Assembly: GCA_002753335.1 (NCBI GenBank) | Contig: PEAD01000004.1 | Span: forward strand, 70,746-134,745 | Direction of reading: 5' to 3' | DNA: 64,000 nucleotides | Source of the DNA: Nitrospirae bacterium MYbin3 | GTDB lineage: Bacteria > Nitrospirota > Thermodesulfovibrionia > Thermodesulfovibrionales > Dissulfurispiraceae | In this document: piece after piece, positions 36,249-46,429 of the stretch | Layout of the letters: the number at the start of each line of letters is the position of its first letter | Position numbering within the stretch: the first letter of the stretch is position 1 | Notes under the pieces: generated by a model | Told to the model about the DNA's origin: nothing | Databases searched by the model: none | What the model saw: the letters and a program-made list of their open reading frames with translations, nothing else | Position numbers and translations under genes: made by a program

Positions 36249-37586
36249 CTACCCGATCCCGTAGGCGTTCATCTTTTCCCACAGAGTTTTCCTGCTGATG
36301 CCGAGCAGTTCGGCGGCGCGTGTTTTATTATTGTTCGTTGAGTTCAATACTCTGATGATATATTCTTTCTCGGCCTCTGCAGCAACGACCGAAAGGGCAT
36401 GTTTTTTTTCTCCGACCGCTTTTGCCGAAATACCCGGCGGCAGGTCGTCCAAGCCTATCACCTCCGACGGGCAGAGCGTTACGCACCTTTCGATGATGTT
36501 TTCGAGCTCCCTCACATTGCCGGGGTAGTCGTACTTTAACAAGGCCTCCACCGCATCTTTTGAAAGACGAACATTTCTCGAAGACCTTGAGTTGTACCGT
36601 TCAAGGAAAAAACTGACAAAAAGCGGCGCATCCTCTTTGCGCTCGCGCAAAGCAGGCATAGTTATTGGTATTACATTAAGCCGGTAATAAAGGTCTTCCC
36701 TGAAAGCGCCGCGCTTTACCTCCTCTTCGAGGTTCTTGTTGGTGGCTGCCAATACTCTGACATCCGCATTTATCGTTTCTACGCCCCCAACCCTTTCAAA
36801 GGTTTTTTCCTGTATTATGCGCAGCAGTTTCGCCTGTGTAGAAGTGGGGATGTCGCCTATCTCATCCAGAAATATCGTGCCGCCATTTGCAAGCTCAAAC
36901 CTGCCGGGCTTTCTTTTCATTGCTCCGGTGAAAGCGCCTTTTTCATAACCGAACAGTTCGCTCTCGATAAGGCTTTCAGGAAGAGCTGCACAGTTGACCT
37001 TAATTAAGGGTTTGTCTTTTCTCTTGCTCTGGTAATGAATAGTGGTTGCTACGAGTTCCTTGCCTGTACCGCTCTCTCCCATAATCAGAACCGTAGAATC
37101 CGAGGCAGAGACCCTTTCTATCAAAGCAAAGACCTTTTTTATAGCCGCGCTTTCGCCTATTATGTTCGGAAAACCATAGCAGGTTGTAAGGTCTCTTTTA
37201 AGCCTTATATTCTCCTCTTTCAGCTTTTTGACCTCCAGAGCCCTTTCAACAAGCAGCAGGAATTCATCGAGAGAAAAAGGCTTGGTTATGTAATCGAATG
37301 CTCCGAGCCGCATGGCTTCAACCGCATCTTTTATGGTGCCGAAGGCGGTCATAACAATTACTTGCGTTGTGTTTGTCTTCATCAATTCTTTCAGAATGTC
37401 CAGACCGTTCATGTCCGGAAGCTTCACATCAGTGACCACCAAGGCAAAGTCTGATTCGCCAAAGGCCTTAACAGCCTCGGCCCCGTTTTCAAAGGAGGAA
37501 ACCGCATAACCTGCCGCAATCAGGGCGTCCTCAATAGTAATCCTCATTATCTTTTCGTCTTCTATAAGCAGGATCGTTTCTTTCAT
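36249..37586 (-). CDS. NtrC-family sigma54-dependent response regulator
   Basis: A 445-residue activator. The receiver has phospho-acceptor Asp53 (VVTDVKLPDMNG) and Lys in ITKPFSLDE. The AAA+ domain has Walker A GESGTGKE (170-177), the sigma54-contacting loop GAFTGA (217-222), Walker B GTIFLDEIGD and ALLKYDYPGNVREL. A Fis-type HTH ends the protein (NKTRAAELLGISRKTLWEKM). It is the last gene of a coupled operon, overlapping the kinase by 4 bp. By analogy with AioR it probably activates sigma54 promoters in response to the PhnD-like sensor and kinase. Confidence 0.95.
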   Translation of the reverse strand: MKETILLIEDEKIMRITIEDALIAAGYAVSSFENGAEAVKAFGESDFALVVTDVKLPDMNGLDILKELMKTNTTQVIVMTAFGTIKDAVEAMRLGAFDYITKPFSLDEFLLLVERALEVKKLKEENIRLKRDLTTCYGFPNIIGESAAIKKVFALIERVSASDSTVLIMGESGTGKELVATTIHYQSKRKDKPLIKVNCAALPESLIESELFGYEKGAFTGAMKRKPGRFELANGGTIFLDEIGDIPTSTQAKLLRIIQEKTFERVGGVETINADVRVLAATNKNLEEEVKRGAFREDLYYRLNVIPITMPALRERKEDAPLFVSFFLERYNSRSSRNVRLSKDAVEALLKYDYPGNVRELENIIERCVTLCPSEVIGLDDLPPGISAKAVGEKKHALSVVAAEAEKEYIIRVLNSTNNNKTRAAELLGISRKTLWEKMNAYGIG

Positions 37587-39043
37587 AAAGTTTTTTTCAC
37601 CCCGTTTATCGGAAAGCTGACGGTAAAAACAGAACCCTCGCCGGGCTCGCTCTTTGCGGAAATGTCTCCATTGTAGTTTCTTACAATCTCATAGGTCAAC
37701 CAAAGGCCGAGCCCTGTGCCTTCTCCTGTCGGTTTGGTCGTGTAGAACGGGTCGAATATCCTTCCTATGTTCTCAGCCTCTATTCCGCAGCCGTTATCTA
37801 TAACCTCTATTTTAACGGCAGCTCCGGCCTCATACCCCCGCACCTTAAGGACTCCGCCATCCGGCATGGCATGAAGCGCGTTAATGAACAGATTGAGAAG
37901 CATCTGCTGGAAATCATGCATATCGACGAATATAAACAGATTCTCGCTAATCTCGGCTGAAAACTCAACCTCGGCTTTTTTGAATTTGTACTCAAGGAAG
38001 GCGTAAACACTATCTACAGCGCTCCTTACATTAACCTGAACCGGAGAGTGGTCCGTCTTTTTCGACATCCACAAGAGCTTGTTCACAGTATTTTCTATCC
38101 TGTCGAGGCCCTCGTTTATCAGCGAGAGATATTTCTCCCTGAACTCAGGATTGTCGCCGTTTTGCCTGAGCATCTGAATGCAGTTAAACAGGCCGCCGAG
38201 CGGATTGTTTATCTCGTGGGCAACGCCTGACGCTAGTATGCCTATGGATGCGAGCTTTTCGGACTGAACGAGTTTTTCATGTGTCTTTCTGATCTCTTCA
38301 TTTGCCTGTTTGATCCTTTCGATCATGCTGTTGAACCGCTCTCCGAGAACAGCAAGTTCGTCGTCCCCCTTTATCTCGACCTTTGCATCAAGGTAATCCG
38401 CGCCGGTCTTTTCCATTGTGTTGGCAAGCTGCGTTATAGGGCTTATAAAACGCCTGCTTAAAAAGAGAATTATTACGAAGCCGAACCCTATCAAAAATAG
38501 CGTCAGCAGGAATATTTTTTTTACCGTAGAGATGATTTCATGCTCGACCTTTTCGAGGGAAATTCCGAACTTGAGCGTGCCCCAGCGTTTTTTGCCTATA
38601 GAAAGAGGCACTCCGAAATCGAGGGCGTCGTGATCATTTTTTGAAAATTGCTGTACCAAGGTATTATCGGCCTTAATATATTTTTGTGTTAAGGGATCCG
38701 TGTACACCTTGCCGTACTCGGTAATATCGTTGTGCGAAACCACTCTGCCCTCTTCGTCCAAAATAGCTATATACAAAAGATCGACATCTTTCCTGTTAAA
38801 AACCTCAAGGATATAGTTGTCAATAAGTCCGCCCTCCTCTACAAGTCCGAGCCTTTCATATATCAGGTCATTTATTATGGGTATGGCAAGAGTTTCTCCG
38901 AGCAGTTGCCCTTCCCGTTCGACTTCGGCACGCAGGATGTTCTTTTCCCTTTGAACCGACGCGTATCCCATTATGGTCATGAATACGATAATCGCAATAG
39001 TTGTGATAAAAACAAATTTTGATTGTAGGCTTAGTCCTTTCAT
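37583..39043 (-). CDS. membrane sensor histidine kinase of the PhnD-sensor operon
   Basis: A 486-residue kinase. TM1 is near residues 9-27, a periplasmic sensor region of about 145 residues follows, and TM2 lies near 177-199. HAMP comes next (SPITQLANTMEKTGADYL), then HisKA (ASGVAHEINNPLGGL) and HATPase (NLFINALHAMP, DNGCGIEAENIG, GEGTGLGLWL). The gene overlaps both neighbours by 4 bp. The gene order binding protein-kinase-NtrC regulator matches aioX-aioS-aioR. The periplasmic domain would then be contacted by the liganded binding protein. Confidence 0.94.
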   Translation of the reverse strand: MKGLSLQSKFVFITTIAIIVFMTIMGYASVQREKNILRAEVEREGQLLGETLAIPIINDLIYERLGLVEEGGLIDNYILEVFNRKDVDLLYIAILDEEGRVVSHNDITEYGKVYTDPLTQKYIKADNTLVQQFSKNDHDALDFGVPLSIGKKRWGTLKFGISLEKVEHEIISTVKKIFLLTLFLIGFGFVIILFLSRRFISPITQLANTMEKTGADYLDAKVEIKGDDELAVLGERFNSMIERIKQANEEIRKTHEKLVQSEKLASIGILASGVAHEINNPLGGLFNCIQMLRQNGDNPEFREKYLSLINEGLDRIENTVNKLLWMSKKTDHSPVQVNVRSAVDSVYAFLEYKFKKAEVEFSAEISENLFIFVDMHDFQQMLLNLFINALHAMPDGGVLKVRGYEAGAAVKIEVIDNGCGIEAENIGRIFDPFYTTKPTGEGTGLGLWLTYEIVRNYNGDISAKSEPGEGSVFTVSFPINGVKKTL

Positions 39044-40764
39044 AGTGTTATTGGGGGATGACAGCCTTTTCCGCAGGTCTGCGGCACTGCGTTTATCTTT
39101 GCGCGTATCCCCTCATAATCCTTGTCAGAGGCTTCTGTAAAACCGTTTCTAATGTCGTCATCGAACTTTCTTAAAATTTTTTCATGGGCCGGATTCTTAG
39201 GATCCAGCTCCAGCAACGCCTTCTTTATATTTTCGGTCACAGAAGAAGCAGTACCCGTATTTGCGGTAATCGGTCCTATCGGTATAATCTCGGATTCTGC
39301 CACTACCTCAATTCCCAGCTTTATATATTTCTTAACCACCGAATCCCTTACAGCTCCGGCATTATACTGTCCTTTGAGCACCGCTTTTACAACACTATCA
39401 TGATAATCAAAGTTCGCGTAATTCCCGAGATCGCTTAGATGTATGCCCGAGTTCGCGAAAAGATACCTTGCCATAAGGTTGCCGGATGTTGATTTCGATG
39501 CGGCAAAAGCTACGCTCTTTCCTCTTAACTGGGAGATTTCTTTGAGCGGCGACCCTTTCTTTCTTATGATAACGCTCCGGTAGGTAGCTGTGCCGTCAGC
39601 GCCCTTAGGCTTTAAAATGCTGACAGCACCGAACTTTGAGTGGGCTTCAAGGTATGTAAGCGGACCGAGGAGGGCTATGTCTATTTCCCTGCTGCCGATG
39701 GCATTCACCGTCTCTTCATAGTTTTTCTTTATCACCAGCTCATAGGCATAAGGCGTCTTTTCCGAGAGGTAATCGAGCAGAGGCTGGTACTTCTCATAAA
39801 GAATGCGCGGGTTGTCGCGCGGGATAACGCCGAAATATATGGTCTGTTTGCCCTTCTCATTTTTAGCAACAGTTTGGCCGGACGCAACGGCCCGCTCCAT
39901 CTTTCTAATAGAGTCGTAGGCTTTATCGGATATCTGCACAAAGCCGTCTATCATCATCGCATCCAGTATCTGCCTGCCTTTGGCAGACTTGTTCATATTC
40001 AGAAAAGCGTCTTTTATCTTTTTCTTCAAGGCAGGGTCTATGTCTTTGGTAACAACAATAGGCGGGATGCCGAAGGGTTCGGAGCGTTTTATTACTTTGG
40101 TTTGCGATGCGTATGGAGAGCCTTTTTTATACATGTATTTGTAAACAATGCTGTCCACGGCCGCAGCGTCCACAACTTTTTTTGCGACCAGCTCGACCGA
40201 TTTGTTGTGGCTGTAGCTGTACATATGCTTTTTAAAGAACTTGCCCGAAGTATGTCCCATACCCTTTAACATGTATTCGGGATATAGCTTTCCGGTATTT
40301 GATTTGGGGTCGGTGAAGGCAAAAGTCTTGCCCTTCAACTCAGTGAACGATCCCATAGGACTGTCTTTATGGACGATTATGTAAGAGTGGTATTCGGCCT
40401 TGCCGTTTACGCTCGGCGCGGCTATGAGTTCGACCCCGAACTGCTCGCGGTTTTTAACATACGGCGCGGAGCAGATAAACGCAACCTTGACCTTGCCTGT
40501 TTCGAGCAAAGAGTCCATCTCTTCGTATGTCCTCCTGTGCACCATCTGCACCGGCTGCTTTATCTGCTCGCCGACATAATCGATTATCTCCTGATAGTAT
40601 TTGACAGCATCGACAGGGGTTATCATAGAGGCGACGCCGATTTTGACAGAGCTTGCGGGTTGCGAGAAAGCCACATGAGGGTTGCAGATTAAAAGGAGCA
40701 AGATCAGCAGATACAATAACAAGTAGTTCCTGCAAGAGGATACGATTCCCATCATTCGCTTCAT
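39040..40764 (-). CDS. tandem-duplicated PhnD-type periplasmic binding protein (AioX-like sensor)
   Basis: A 574-residue protein with a signal peptide (about 1-34) and two PhnD-family binding domains, about residues 38-300 and 308-560. Each has the paired signatures [19 protein letters not shown] / [19 protein letters not shown] and [17 protein letters not shown] / [17 protein letters not shown]. The first domain has Cys98 in AFICSAPYV, near where AioX carries its arsenite-binding Cys, while the second has Gly-Pro there. The C-terminus ends CGKGCHPP, a CX3CH motif. It overlaps the ACR3 exporter upstream and the kinase downstream by 4 bp each. No transporter genes accompany it, so sensing rather than uptake is inferred. 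Confidence 0.9.
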   Translation of the reverse strand: MKRMMGIVSSCRNYLLLYLLILLLLICNPHVAFSQPASSVKIGVASMITPVDAVKYYQEIIDYVGEQIKQPVQMVHRRTYEEMDSLLETGKVKVAFICSAPYVKNREQFGVELIAAPSVNGKAEYHSYIIVHKDSPMGSFTELKGKTFAFTDPKSNTGKLYPEYMLKGMGHTSGKFFKKHMYSYSHNKSVELVAKKVVDAAAVDSIVYKYMYKKGSPYASQTKVIKRSEPFGIPPIVVTKDIDPALKKKIKDAFLNMNKSAKGRQILDAMMIDGFVQISDKAYDSIRKMERAVASGQTVAKNEKGKQTIYFGVIPRDNPRILYEKYQPLLDYLSEKTPYAYELVIKKNYEETVNAIGSREIDIALLGPLTYLEAHSKFGAVSILKPKGADGTATYRSVIIRKKGSPLKEISQLRGKSVAFAASKSTSGNLMARYLFANSGIHLSDLGNYANFDYHDSVVKAVLKGQYNAGAVRDSVVKKYIKLGIEVVAESEIIPIGPITANTGTASSVTENIKKALLELDPKNPAHEKILRKFDDDIRNGFTEASDKDYEGIRAKINAVPQTCGKGCHPPITL

Positions 40765-41819
40765 TCCAATTCAATCCTGAAATAAATCTTACGGAAATGA
40801 AGCGCCACATTAACCAGCCCTATCAATACAGGCACTTCGACAAGCGGGCCTATGACCGCGGCAAAGGCCGCGCCTGAATTGATTCCGAATACAGCAACAG
40901 CAACGGCAATAGCGAGTTCAAAGTTATTGCTCGCGGCAGTAAATGACAGTGTGGCGGTTTTTGGATAGTCCGCTCCGATTTTTCTTCCAAGATAAAACGA
41001 CACAAGAAACATAACTACAAAATAAATAAGAAGAGGAATAGCTATGCGGACTACATCAAGCGGAAGCCTGACAATGTAATTGCCTTTAAGCGAGAACATG
41101 ACAAGGATCGTGAAGAGCAGGAAGATGAGAGTAATCGGGCTTATCTTAGGGATAAAAACCTTCTCATACCACTCACGGCCTTTAACCTTGAGCAGGCTGA
41201 AGCGCGTCAGCATCCCGGCGATAAAGGGAATGCCGAGGTAGATGAAGACGCTCTCTGCTATCTGTCCCATCGTAATATCCACCGCAACACCTTTAAGGCC
41301 GAACCATGCGGGCAGGACGGTTATGAAGACATAGGAATAAACCGAGAAAAATAGCACCTGAAAGATGGAGTTGAACGCTACAAGTCCTGCTGCGTATTCG
41401 GAATCGCCGCAGGCGAGTTCATTCCAGACAATGACCATAGCGATGCAGCGGGCAAGGCCGATCATGATAAGGCCCACCATGTATTCGGGATAATCACGGA
41501 GGAAGAAGACGGCAAGAAAGAACATCAAAACCGGGCCAATGATCCAGTTCTGGATTAGCGATAATCCCAGCACTTTTTTGTTTTTGAAGACCTCGCTAAG
41601 CTCCTCGTACTTGACCTTGGCAAGAGGCGGATACATCATCAGAATAAGACCGATGGCAATAGGAATATTGGTTGTTCCGATTTGGAATTGATTGATGAAC
41701 GCCTCGGTGCCGGGAATGAAATAGCCGGTTCCCACGCCGGCCGCCATCGCCGCAAATATCCATAGCGTCAAATAGCGGTCGAGAAATGAGAGTTTTTTTG
41801 AAGTTTGATTCATGGTCAA
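40761..41819 (-). CDS. acr3: ACR3-type arsenite efflux permease
   Basis: A 352-residue membrane protein with ten hydrophobic helices. The ACR3 signature [18 protein letters not shown] carries the functionally important Cys of the fourth helix. The matching repeat near the C-terminus is [20 protein letters not shown] with the conserved Glu. It exports As(III) as an antiporter. It is the first gene of a four-gene operon whose other members look like an arsenite-sensing relay. TAGGAG lies about 10 nt before the ATG. No arsR gene or clear ArsR operator is present, which agrees with two-component control instead. Confidence 0.95.
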   Translation of the reverse strand: MTMNQTSKKLSFLDRYLTLWIFAAMAAGVGTGYFIPGTEAFINQFQIGTTNIPIAIGLILMMYPPLAKVKYEELSEVFKNKKVLGLSLIQNWIIGPVLMFFLAVFFLRDYPEYMVGLIMIGLARCIAMVIVWNELACGDSEYAAGLVAFNSIFQVLFFSVYSYVFITVLPAWFGLKGVAVDITMGQIAESVFIYLGIPFIAGMLTRFSLLKVKGREWYEKVFIPKISPITLIFLLFTILVMFSLKGNYIVRLPLDVVRIAIPLLIYFVVMFLVSFYLGRKIGADYPKTATLSFTAASNNFELAIAVAVAVFGINSGAAFAAVIGPLVEVPVLIGLVNVALHFRKIYFRIELE

Positions 41820-41943
41820 TTTCTCCTAAATATAGCTTTTAGACGGCAATTCTCATTACGTACGCTTGTGTTGCTGCATCTTATTTCAATGCATCACCGT
41901 ATAAAATCGTATCACAAAAAGCACAAAATGCTAAAATGTTTTT

Positions 41944-42609
41944 ATGGAAAAACTGATCTTGCGTCCGCAACCAAACAGAGAAAGCTTTTACAGATGGGCG
42001 AACGGTCTTGCGCTGATCACGATTTTCTATAACATGATTGAAGGAATTATTTCAGTATGGTTTGGATATGAAGACGGCACGGTCGCGCTCTTCGGCTTTG
42101 GTGTTGACTCGTTCGTTGAGGTCATATCAGGGGTCGGCATCTGGCACATGATACGCAGGATGAGAAAAAATGGCAGAGAAGATCATGATGCGTTTGAAAA
42201 GACCGCGCTTAAGGTTACAGGCACAGCATTTTATATCCTGACCGCAGGATTAACCGCCACAGCCGCGCTCAATCTCTACAAAGGCTCAAAACCGGAAACT
42301 ACTTTCTGGGGCATTGTTGTGGCAGGCGTTTCGATACTCTCCATGTGGCTGCTGATTCATTACAAACTGAAGATCGGCAGACAGTTTAATTCTCAGGCCT
42401 TGATCGCGGATGCGAATTGCACAAGGGCCTGCATGTACCTTTCGGTGGTGCTCCTCGCCGCAAGCATAGGCTACGAACTTACCGGCTTGGGCATGCTCGA
42501 CTCAATCGGCGCAATCGGCATAGCAGCTTTATCTTTCAAAGAAGGGCGCGAGGCGTTCGATAAGGCTAAGGGCAAGGAATGTTGCTGTGCGGGGAACTGC
42601 GGAAATTAG
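41944..42609 (+). CDS. CDF/TMEM163-like cation transporter with Cys-rich tail
   Basis: A 221-residue protein with five or six membrane helices. The family metal-binding helix is recognisable as LFGFGVDSFVEVISG, and a second acidic motif is QALIADANCTRACMYLS. The C-terminus ends ECCCAGNCGN, a soft-metal-binding tail without a CDF cytoplasmic domain. It is divergent from the ACR3 operon across 124 bp, so heavy-metal or metalloid relevance is plausible. Substrate is unknown. Confidence 0.8.
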   Translation: MEKLILRPQPNRESFYRWANGLALITIFYNMIEGIISVWFGYEDGTVALFGFGVDSFVEVISGVGIWHMIRRMRKNGREDHDAFEKTALKVTGTAFYILTAGLTATAALNLYKGSKPETTFWGIVVAGVSILSMWLLIHYKLKIGRQFNSQALIADANCTRACMYLSVVLLAASIGYELTGLGMLDSIGAIGIAALSFKEGREAFDKAKGKECCCAGNCGN

Positions 42610-42644
42610 TCAACGACCCTCACCTTGGCAATAAAAGACTGCTT

Positions 42645-43505
42645 TCATCTGCCTGTTTTTACCGATGCAGTTTCCTCAACAAACTCCGAAATCGAAGCGC
42701 TTGCTTTGCTTCCGGATTTCGCTTTAAGTTTAACTCCTCTTGATTTTGTGCTTATATCCTTGGCGCTTGTCTTTACCTGATAAACACTGCCCTCGTCCTG
42801 CAAATCTATTTCTCCCAGCGACGCGGTGCTTGCATACACAATCACATTTTCTTCACCGAAGGGCGGGCTTACCTCGAGTTCAAATCTATCGTTGCCGGAA
42901 GGTATTTCATAAACCACGCCGCCGTTGAAATAGTTGTCTGTCCTATAAGGATTGGGCAGCAACTGCACCATGCTTCCCTTAACATCTTTATACAGCACAC
43001 GGGCATAGAACGGTTTGTTGCCCTTTATATAAACTTTTATTTTCTCGTTTTTTGTATATTCTTTCTTGTCGGTCCAGAGCTTTACTGTCAAAGGCGCGGA
43101 AGGATCATCTGTCGCCTGCTCTGCTTTTGATATTTTTGCTATCGCTTTTTCGTCAGGCAAAACCTCTGCCTTGATCTTTACTTTGTAGCAGTCACCTGTT
43201 GAGGCCTCCTTGTACCAGCCTTTTTCTATCTCCTGAATTACTTTGACCGTGGCGTTAGCGTAAGCCGATACAAGGTCTTTCTCAAGCTCCATGTCTTTGA
43301 TATGGGTCTCGCTCTTAATGTAGGTAACGGCAAATTCTGTAGCCTTTCGTTTTGCATCTGCCATAGCCAACTGCTCGGTCTGCTTTCTGGATTTGTCATC
43401 GCCCATACATGCATATCCTTCAGATTCGGTTATGGTGGATTGTGCAGCGTATAGATTGGTGGAGGACAAAAGAAAAATAAAAAAACATACAAGAAGATAG
43501 GCCAT
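42645..43505 (-). CDS. exported DUF4384-domain protein
   Basis: A 286-residue protein with a signal peptide (1-20, ending LYAA). The first half contains the LPP20/FlgT-like segment TEQLAMADAKRKATEFAVTY. The second half, from about 135, is a DUF4384 beta domain (WTDKKEYTKNEKIKVYIKGN, then LLPNPYRTDNYFNGG and FGEENVIVYAS). Such proteins occur in the envelope and often accompany signalling or polysaccharide genes. AAAGGAGGT precedes the ATG. Function is not known. Confidence 0.82.
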   Translation of the reverse strand: MAYLLVCFFIFLLSSTNLYAAQSTITESEGYACMGDDKSRKQTEQLAMADAKRKATEFAVTYIKSETHIKDMELEKDLVSAYANATVKVIQEIEKGWYKEASTGDCYKVKIKAEVLPDEKAIAKISKAEQATDDPSAPLTVKLWTDKKEYTKNEKIKVYIKGNKPFYARVLYKDVKGSMVQLLPNPYRTDNYFNGGVVYEIPSGNDRFELEVSPPFGEENVIVYASTASLGEIDLQDEGSVYQVKTSAKDISTKSRGVKLKAKSGSKASASISEFVEETASVKTGR

Positions 43506-43679
43506 AAGACCTCCTTTTTATGAAAATTATGCACAAACACACGCTACTATGCAAGGTAATTTTCACATTATCTGTTTGCCTTTTTCTATGCTGTTGTTAT
43601 GTTTGACAAACTATTTTCTGAAATTTTAAAATTTAGGTTCAAATTTTTCCCATTTTATTGGCAAAAGAGGTTTACGACT

Positions 43680-44789
43680 ATGTGCAGACTTGCTGCGATA
43701 ACATCCGGAAGTTATTTTTCGCCTATGGAGCCGGTTCTGGCGCTCGAAACAATGAAAGAAGGGCATGACGGATCAGGCCTCGGCCTTACCATGAAAGACC
43801 TTGGCGGCAGCTTCGAGTCCCTGAAAAAATACCCTATTCTTTCGGGTATAAGCTCAAAAGCAGGAGCAAAGGTTCTTGATGCCTACATGAAGCAGGCAGG
43901 CTTTAAGCTGAAACATCTCTGGACCCCGAAAATAAAAGCGGTAAAAGGCATTGAAGCAAGAGAGCATTATTTTGCTCGGGCTTACGAATATCCTCCCGCT
44001 TACAAAAACAGCAGCATGGCCGAAAAAGAAACTCTTCTTATGAACACACGCTTGGCAATTAGAAAAATTGGAGAGCCGGACCAGTCGATATTTGTGTTCT
44101 CTTTCTATCCGGATGTGCTCACATTAAAAGAGGTTGGGGACCCGCTCGAAGTGGCAGAATTTTTCGGCCTCGACAAAGACAATATCAAAGCAAAGATTAT
44201 TTTAGCGCAGGGAAGGCAGAACACAAACTACGCCATCTACCTGTACGCCTGCCATCCTTTTTTCATTCAAGGTTACTGTACGATGACAAACGGCGAAAAT
44301 ACAGCCTTCGTGCCTATACGCGAGTTCCTCTCTGGCCGGGGCTTTCCCGGATACATGGGATACAACAGCGATAGCGAGGTCTTTACTCATATACTTCACT
44401 ACACAGCAAGGCAGCTGAATTTCCCGCTCAAATATTATAAGGATGTAATAACCCCGATGAAGGATGCCGAAATCGCAAAACGCAGCGATGCCGAGGCTGT
44501 AAGGCTTATAAAGAAAACCATGCGGCCGCTCTGTATTGACGGCCCCAACATGGTGATAGGCTTTACCCCTGACGGAACCTGCTTTATGGTTCAGGACTCG
44601 AAAAAACTCAGGCCCGGCGTAGTGGGCGGAGTAAAAGGCAAATATGCGCTGATGTCCGAAGAATGCGGGGTTGACAGCGCAGTGCCTAAGCGGGACAGGG
44701 CAACAGATATATTCCCGATGAAATACGACATGGTTATAATTTCCCCGCAGGCAAAGGAGGTCAAGGTATGGAATCAGCTGCACGGTTAG
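43680..44789 (+). CDS. glutamate synthase glutaminase subunit (class II amidotransferase)
   Basis: A 369-residue class II (Ntn) glutaminase that releases ammonia from glutamine for glutamate synthase. The start is the ATG at 43680, because the second residue is then the nucleophile Cys of MCRLAAI. A longer frame would hide it. The domain continues EGHDGSGLGL, TRLAIRKIG and CIDGPNMVIGFTPDG. It is the stand-alone equivalent of the N-terminal part of GltB. The next gene starts inside its last 22 bp and uses the strong AAAGGAGG there, so translation is coupled. It replaces the GltB glutaminase domain in a three-gene split enzyme. Confidence 0.92.
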   Translation: MCRLAAITSGSYFSPMEPVLALETMKEGHDGSGLGLTMKDLGGSFESLKKYPILSGISSKAGAKVLDAYMKQAGFKLKHLWTPKIKAVKGIEAREHYFARAYEYPPAYKNSSMAEKETLLMNTRLAIRKIGEPDQSIFVFSFYPDVLTLKEVGDPLEVAEFFGLDKDNIKAKIILAQGRQNTNYAIYLYACHPFFIQGYCTMTNGENTAFVPIREFLSGRGFPGYMGYNSDSEVFTHILHYTARQLNFPLKYYKDVITPMKDAEIAKRSDAEAVRLIKKTMRPLCIDGPNMVIGFTPDGTCFMVQDSKKLRPGVVGGVKGKYALMSEECGVDSAVPKRDRATDIFPMKYDMVIISPQAKEVKVWNQLHG

Positions 44790-46429
44790 ACAGCAACCAT
44801 AAGCTCACCCTAAAAGAGCTTCCATATATAATCCGCTGGCGCGACGACAGGTGCAAACGCTGCGGCAGATGTACTGCGGTGTGTCCTGTAAAAGCGATCG
44901 CCCCGGCAGTAAGAGTGCAGCGCTCTGTGCGCTCAGAAGGCGCAGTTCCCACACCGACAGCAAAAAGGACGATAGTGCATGTAGTGGAACAGGTTGCGGA
45001 TATAGAAAAATACTGCACCGGCTGCGGAACCTGCAGCCTTGTCTGCCCAAACGAAGCCATAGAACCGGAATACAATCCTAATAATAAATTCCTTCATTTT
45101 AAAAACAAAGGCGGCGACGCCTACAAAAGAGGCGGCAGAAGAAACGACCCGCTGGTCTCAACGCTGGACAAACTCAAGTTTACAAGAATATCTATGCTTA
45201 CAGACCCTGCTCTTGATGCTGGCAGGCATGAGTTCAGAGTAAGGACACTTCTCGGCAGGGTTCTACCTCCGGAAGAAATGCCGCTGACCCTCGTTAACGG
45301 AGAGCTTGTTGTGGATAAAAACAGCGGGAAGTTCATTCCTCCTGTGCGCGAGATTTATCCGATAATGATAGGCAGCATGTCGGTCGGCGCGCTTTCGCCT
45401 CCGATGTGGGAAGGGCTCGCAATGGGCATCTCATATCTGAACGAGGTTGAGGGCATGCCTGTTGTGATGTGCTCGGGCGAAGGCGGAATGCCGCCGAGAC
45501 TTCTTAGATCAAAGTATCTTAAATATTTCATCATACAGATCGCGTCGGGCTATTTCGGCTGGGACGAAATAATCCATTCGCTTCCGCACATGGTCGAAGA
45601 CCCGGCAGCCATAGAGATAAAATACGGACAGGGTGCAAAGCCGGGAGACGGCGGACTGCTTATGGCGCAAAAAGTGCTTAAGCTCATATCCGGAATCCGC
45701 GGTGTGCCGCAGTTTGTGGATTTGGCATCGCCACCTACGCACCAGACCAAATACTCGATCGAAGAAGCGGTTGCCAAGATGATACAGTCCATGTCTATGG
45801 CATGGGGCTTCAGGGTTCCGGTCTATCCGAAAATTTCGGGCACAAAAACAGCAAAGGCTGTTCTGAACAACCTTGCCAGAAACCCTTATGCAGCGGCGCT
45901 TTCGATTGACGGAGAAGACGGCGGAACAGGCGCGGCCTATAATGTTTCTATGGACAAGATGGGACATCCGATAGCATCAAACCTGCGCGAATGCTACCTT
46001 GACCTAGTAAAGCAGGGCAAGCAGAACGAACTTCCTCTAATCGCGGCAGGCGGTGTGGGCAAAAAAGGGAATCTCGCTGCTAATGCGGCGGCGCTCATAA
46101 TGCTCGGCGCATCTGCGGTATCGATCGGGAAATACATAATGCAGGCGGCGGCTGATTGCTTAGGCGACGAGCACAACCGCTGCAACCTCTGCAATACAGG
46201 CAAATGTCCGCGCGGCATAACCACTCAGGATTCGAAACTTTACAGAAGGCTTGACAGCGACAAAGTGGCCGAGCGGGTAGTAGAAGTGTTCAAGTCCGCA
46301 GACGTTGAGCTTAAAAAAATATTCGCTCCTATGGGTAGAAGCACCGAACTGCCTATAGGCATGTCAGACGGCCTGAGTATTGACGACAAGGCCATAGCGG
46401 AAAGGTTGGGTATAAGCTATGCCTGCTAA
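44768..46429 (+). CDS. glutamate synthase FMN domain with N-terminal two-cluster ferredoxin
   Basis: A 553-residue synthase subunit. Residues 29-39 (CKRCGRCTAVCP) and 83-93 (CTGCGTCSLVCP) bind two [4Fe-4S] clusters. The alpha/beta-barrel FMN domain has SMSVGALSPPMWEGLAMG, IEIKYGQGAKPGDGG, SIDGEDGGTGAA and AAGGVGKKGNLA. A [3Fe-4S]-type motif CNLCNTGKCPRGI follows, as in GltB. It aminates 2-oxoglutarate using ammonia channelled from the glutaminase. The gene overlaps both neighbours. This layout is the archaeal-type split glutamate synthase found in many anaerobes. Confidence 0.95.
   Translation: MESAARLDSNHKLTLKELPYIIRWRDDRCKRCGRCTAVCPVKAIAPAVRVQRSVRSEGAVPTPTAKRTIVHVVEQVADIEKYCTGCGTCSLVCPNEAIEPEYNPNNKFLHFKNKGGDAYKRGGRRNDPLVSTLDKLKFTRISMLTDPALDAGRHEFRVRTLLGRVLPPEEMPLTLVNGELVVDKNSGKFIPPVREIYPIMIGSMSVGALSPPMWEGLAMGISYLNEVEGMPVVMCSGEGGMPPRLLRSKYLKYFIIQIASGYFGWDEIIHSLPHMVEDPAAIEIKYGQGAKPGDGGLLMAQKVLKLISGIRGVPQFVDLASPPTHQTKYSIEEAVAKMIQSMSMAWGFRVPVYPKISGTKTAKAVLNNLARNPYAAALSIDGEDGGTGAAYNVSMDKMGHPIASNLRECYLDLVKQGKQNELPLIAAGGVGKKGNLAANAAALIMLGASAVSIGKYIMQAAADCLGDEHNRCNLCNTGKCPRGITTQDSKLYRRLDSDKVAERVVEVFKSADVELKKIFAPMGRSTELPIGMSDGLSIDDKAIAERLGISYAC

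Noticed and set aside
41820..41943. An ArsR operator upstream of the ACR3 gene
   Set aside because: Only weak AT-rich direct repeats (CGTAT twice) are visible, no ArsR-type palindrome, and no arsR gene is present. No -24/-12 element was found here either.
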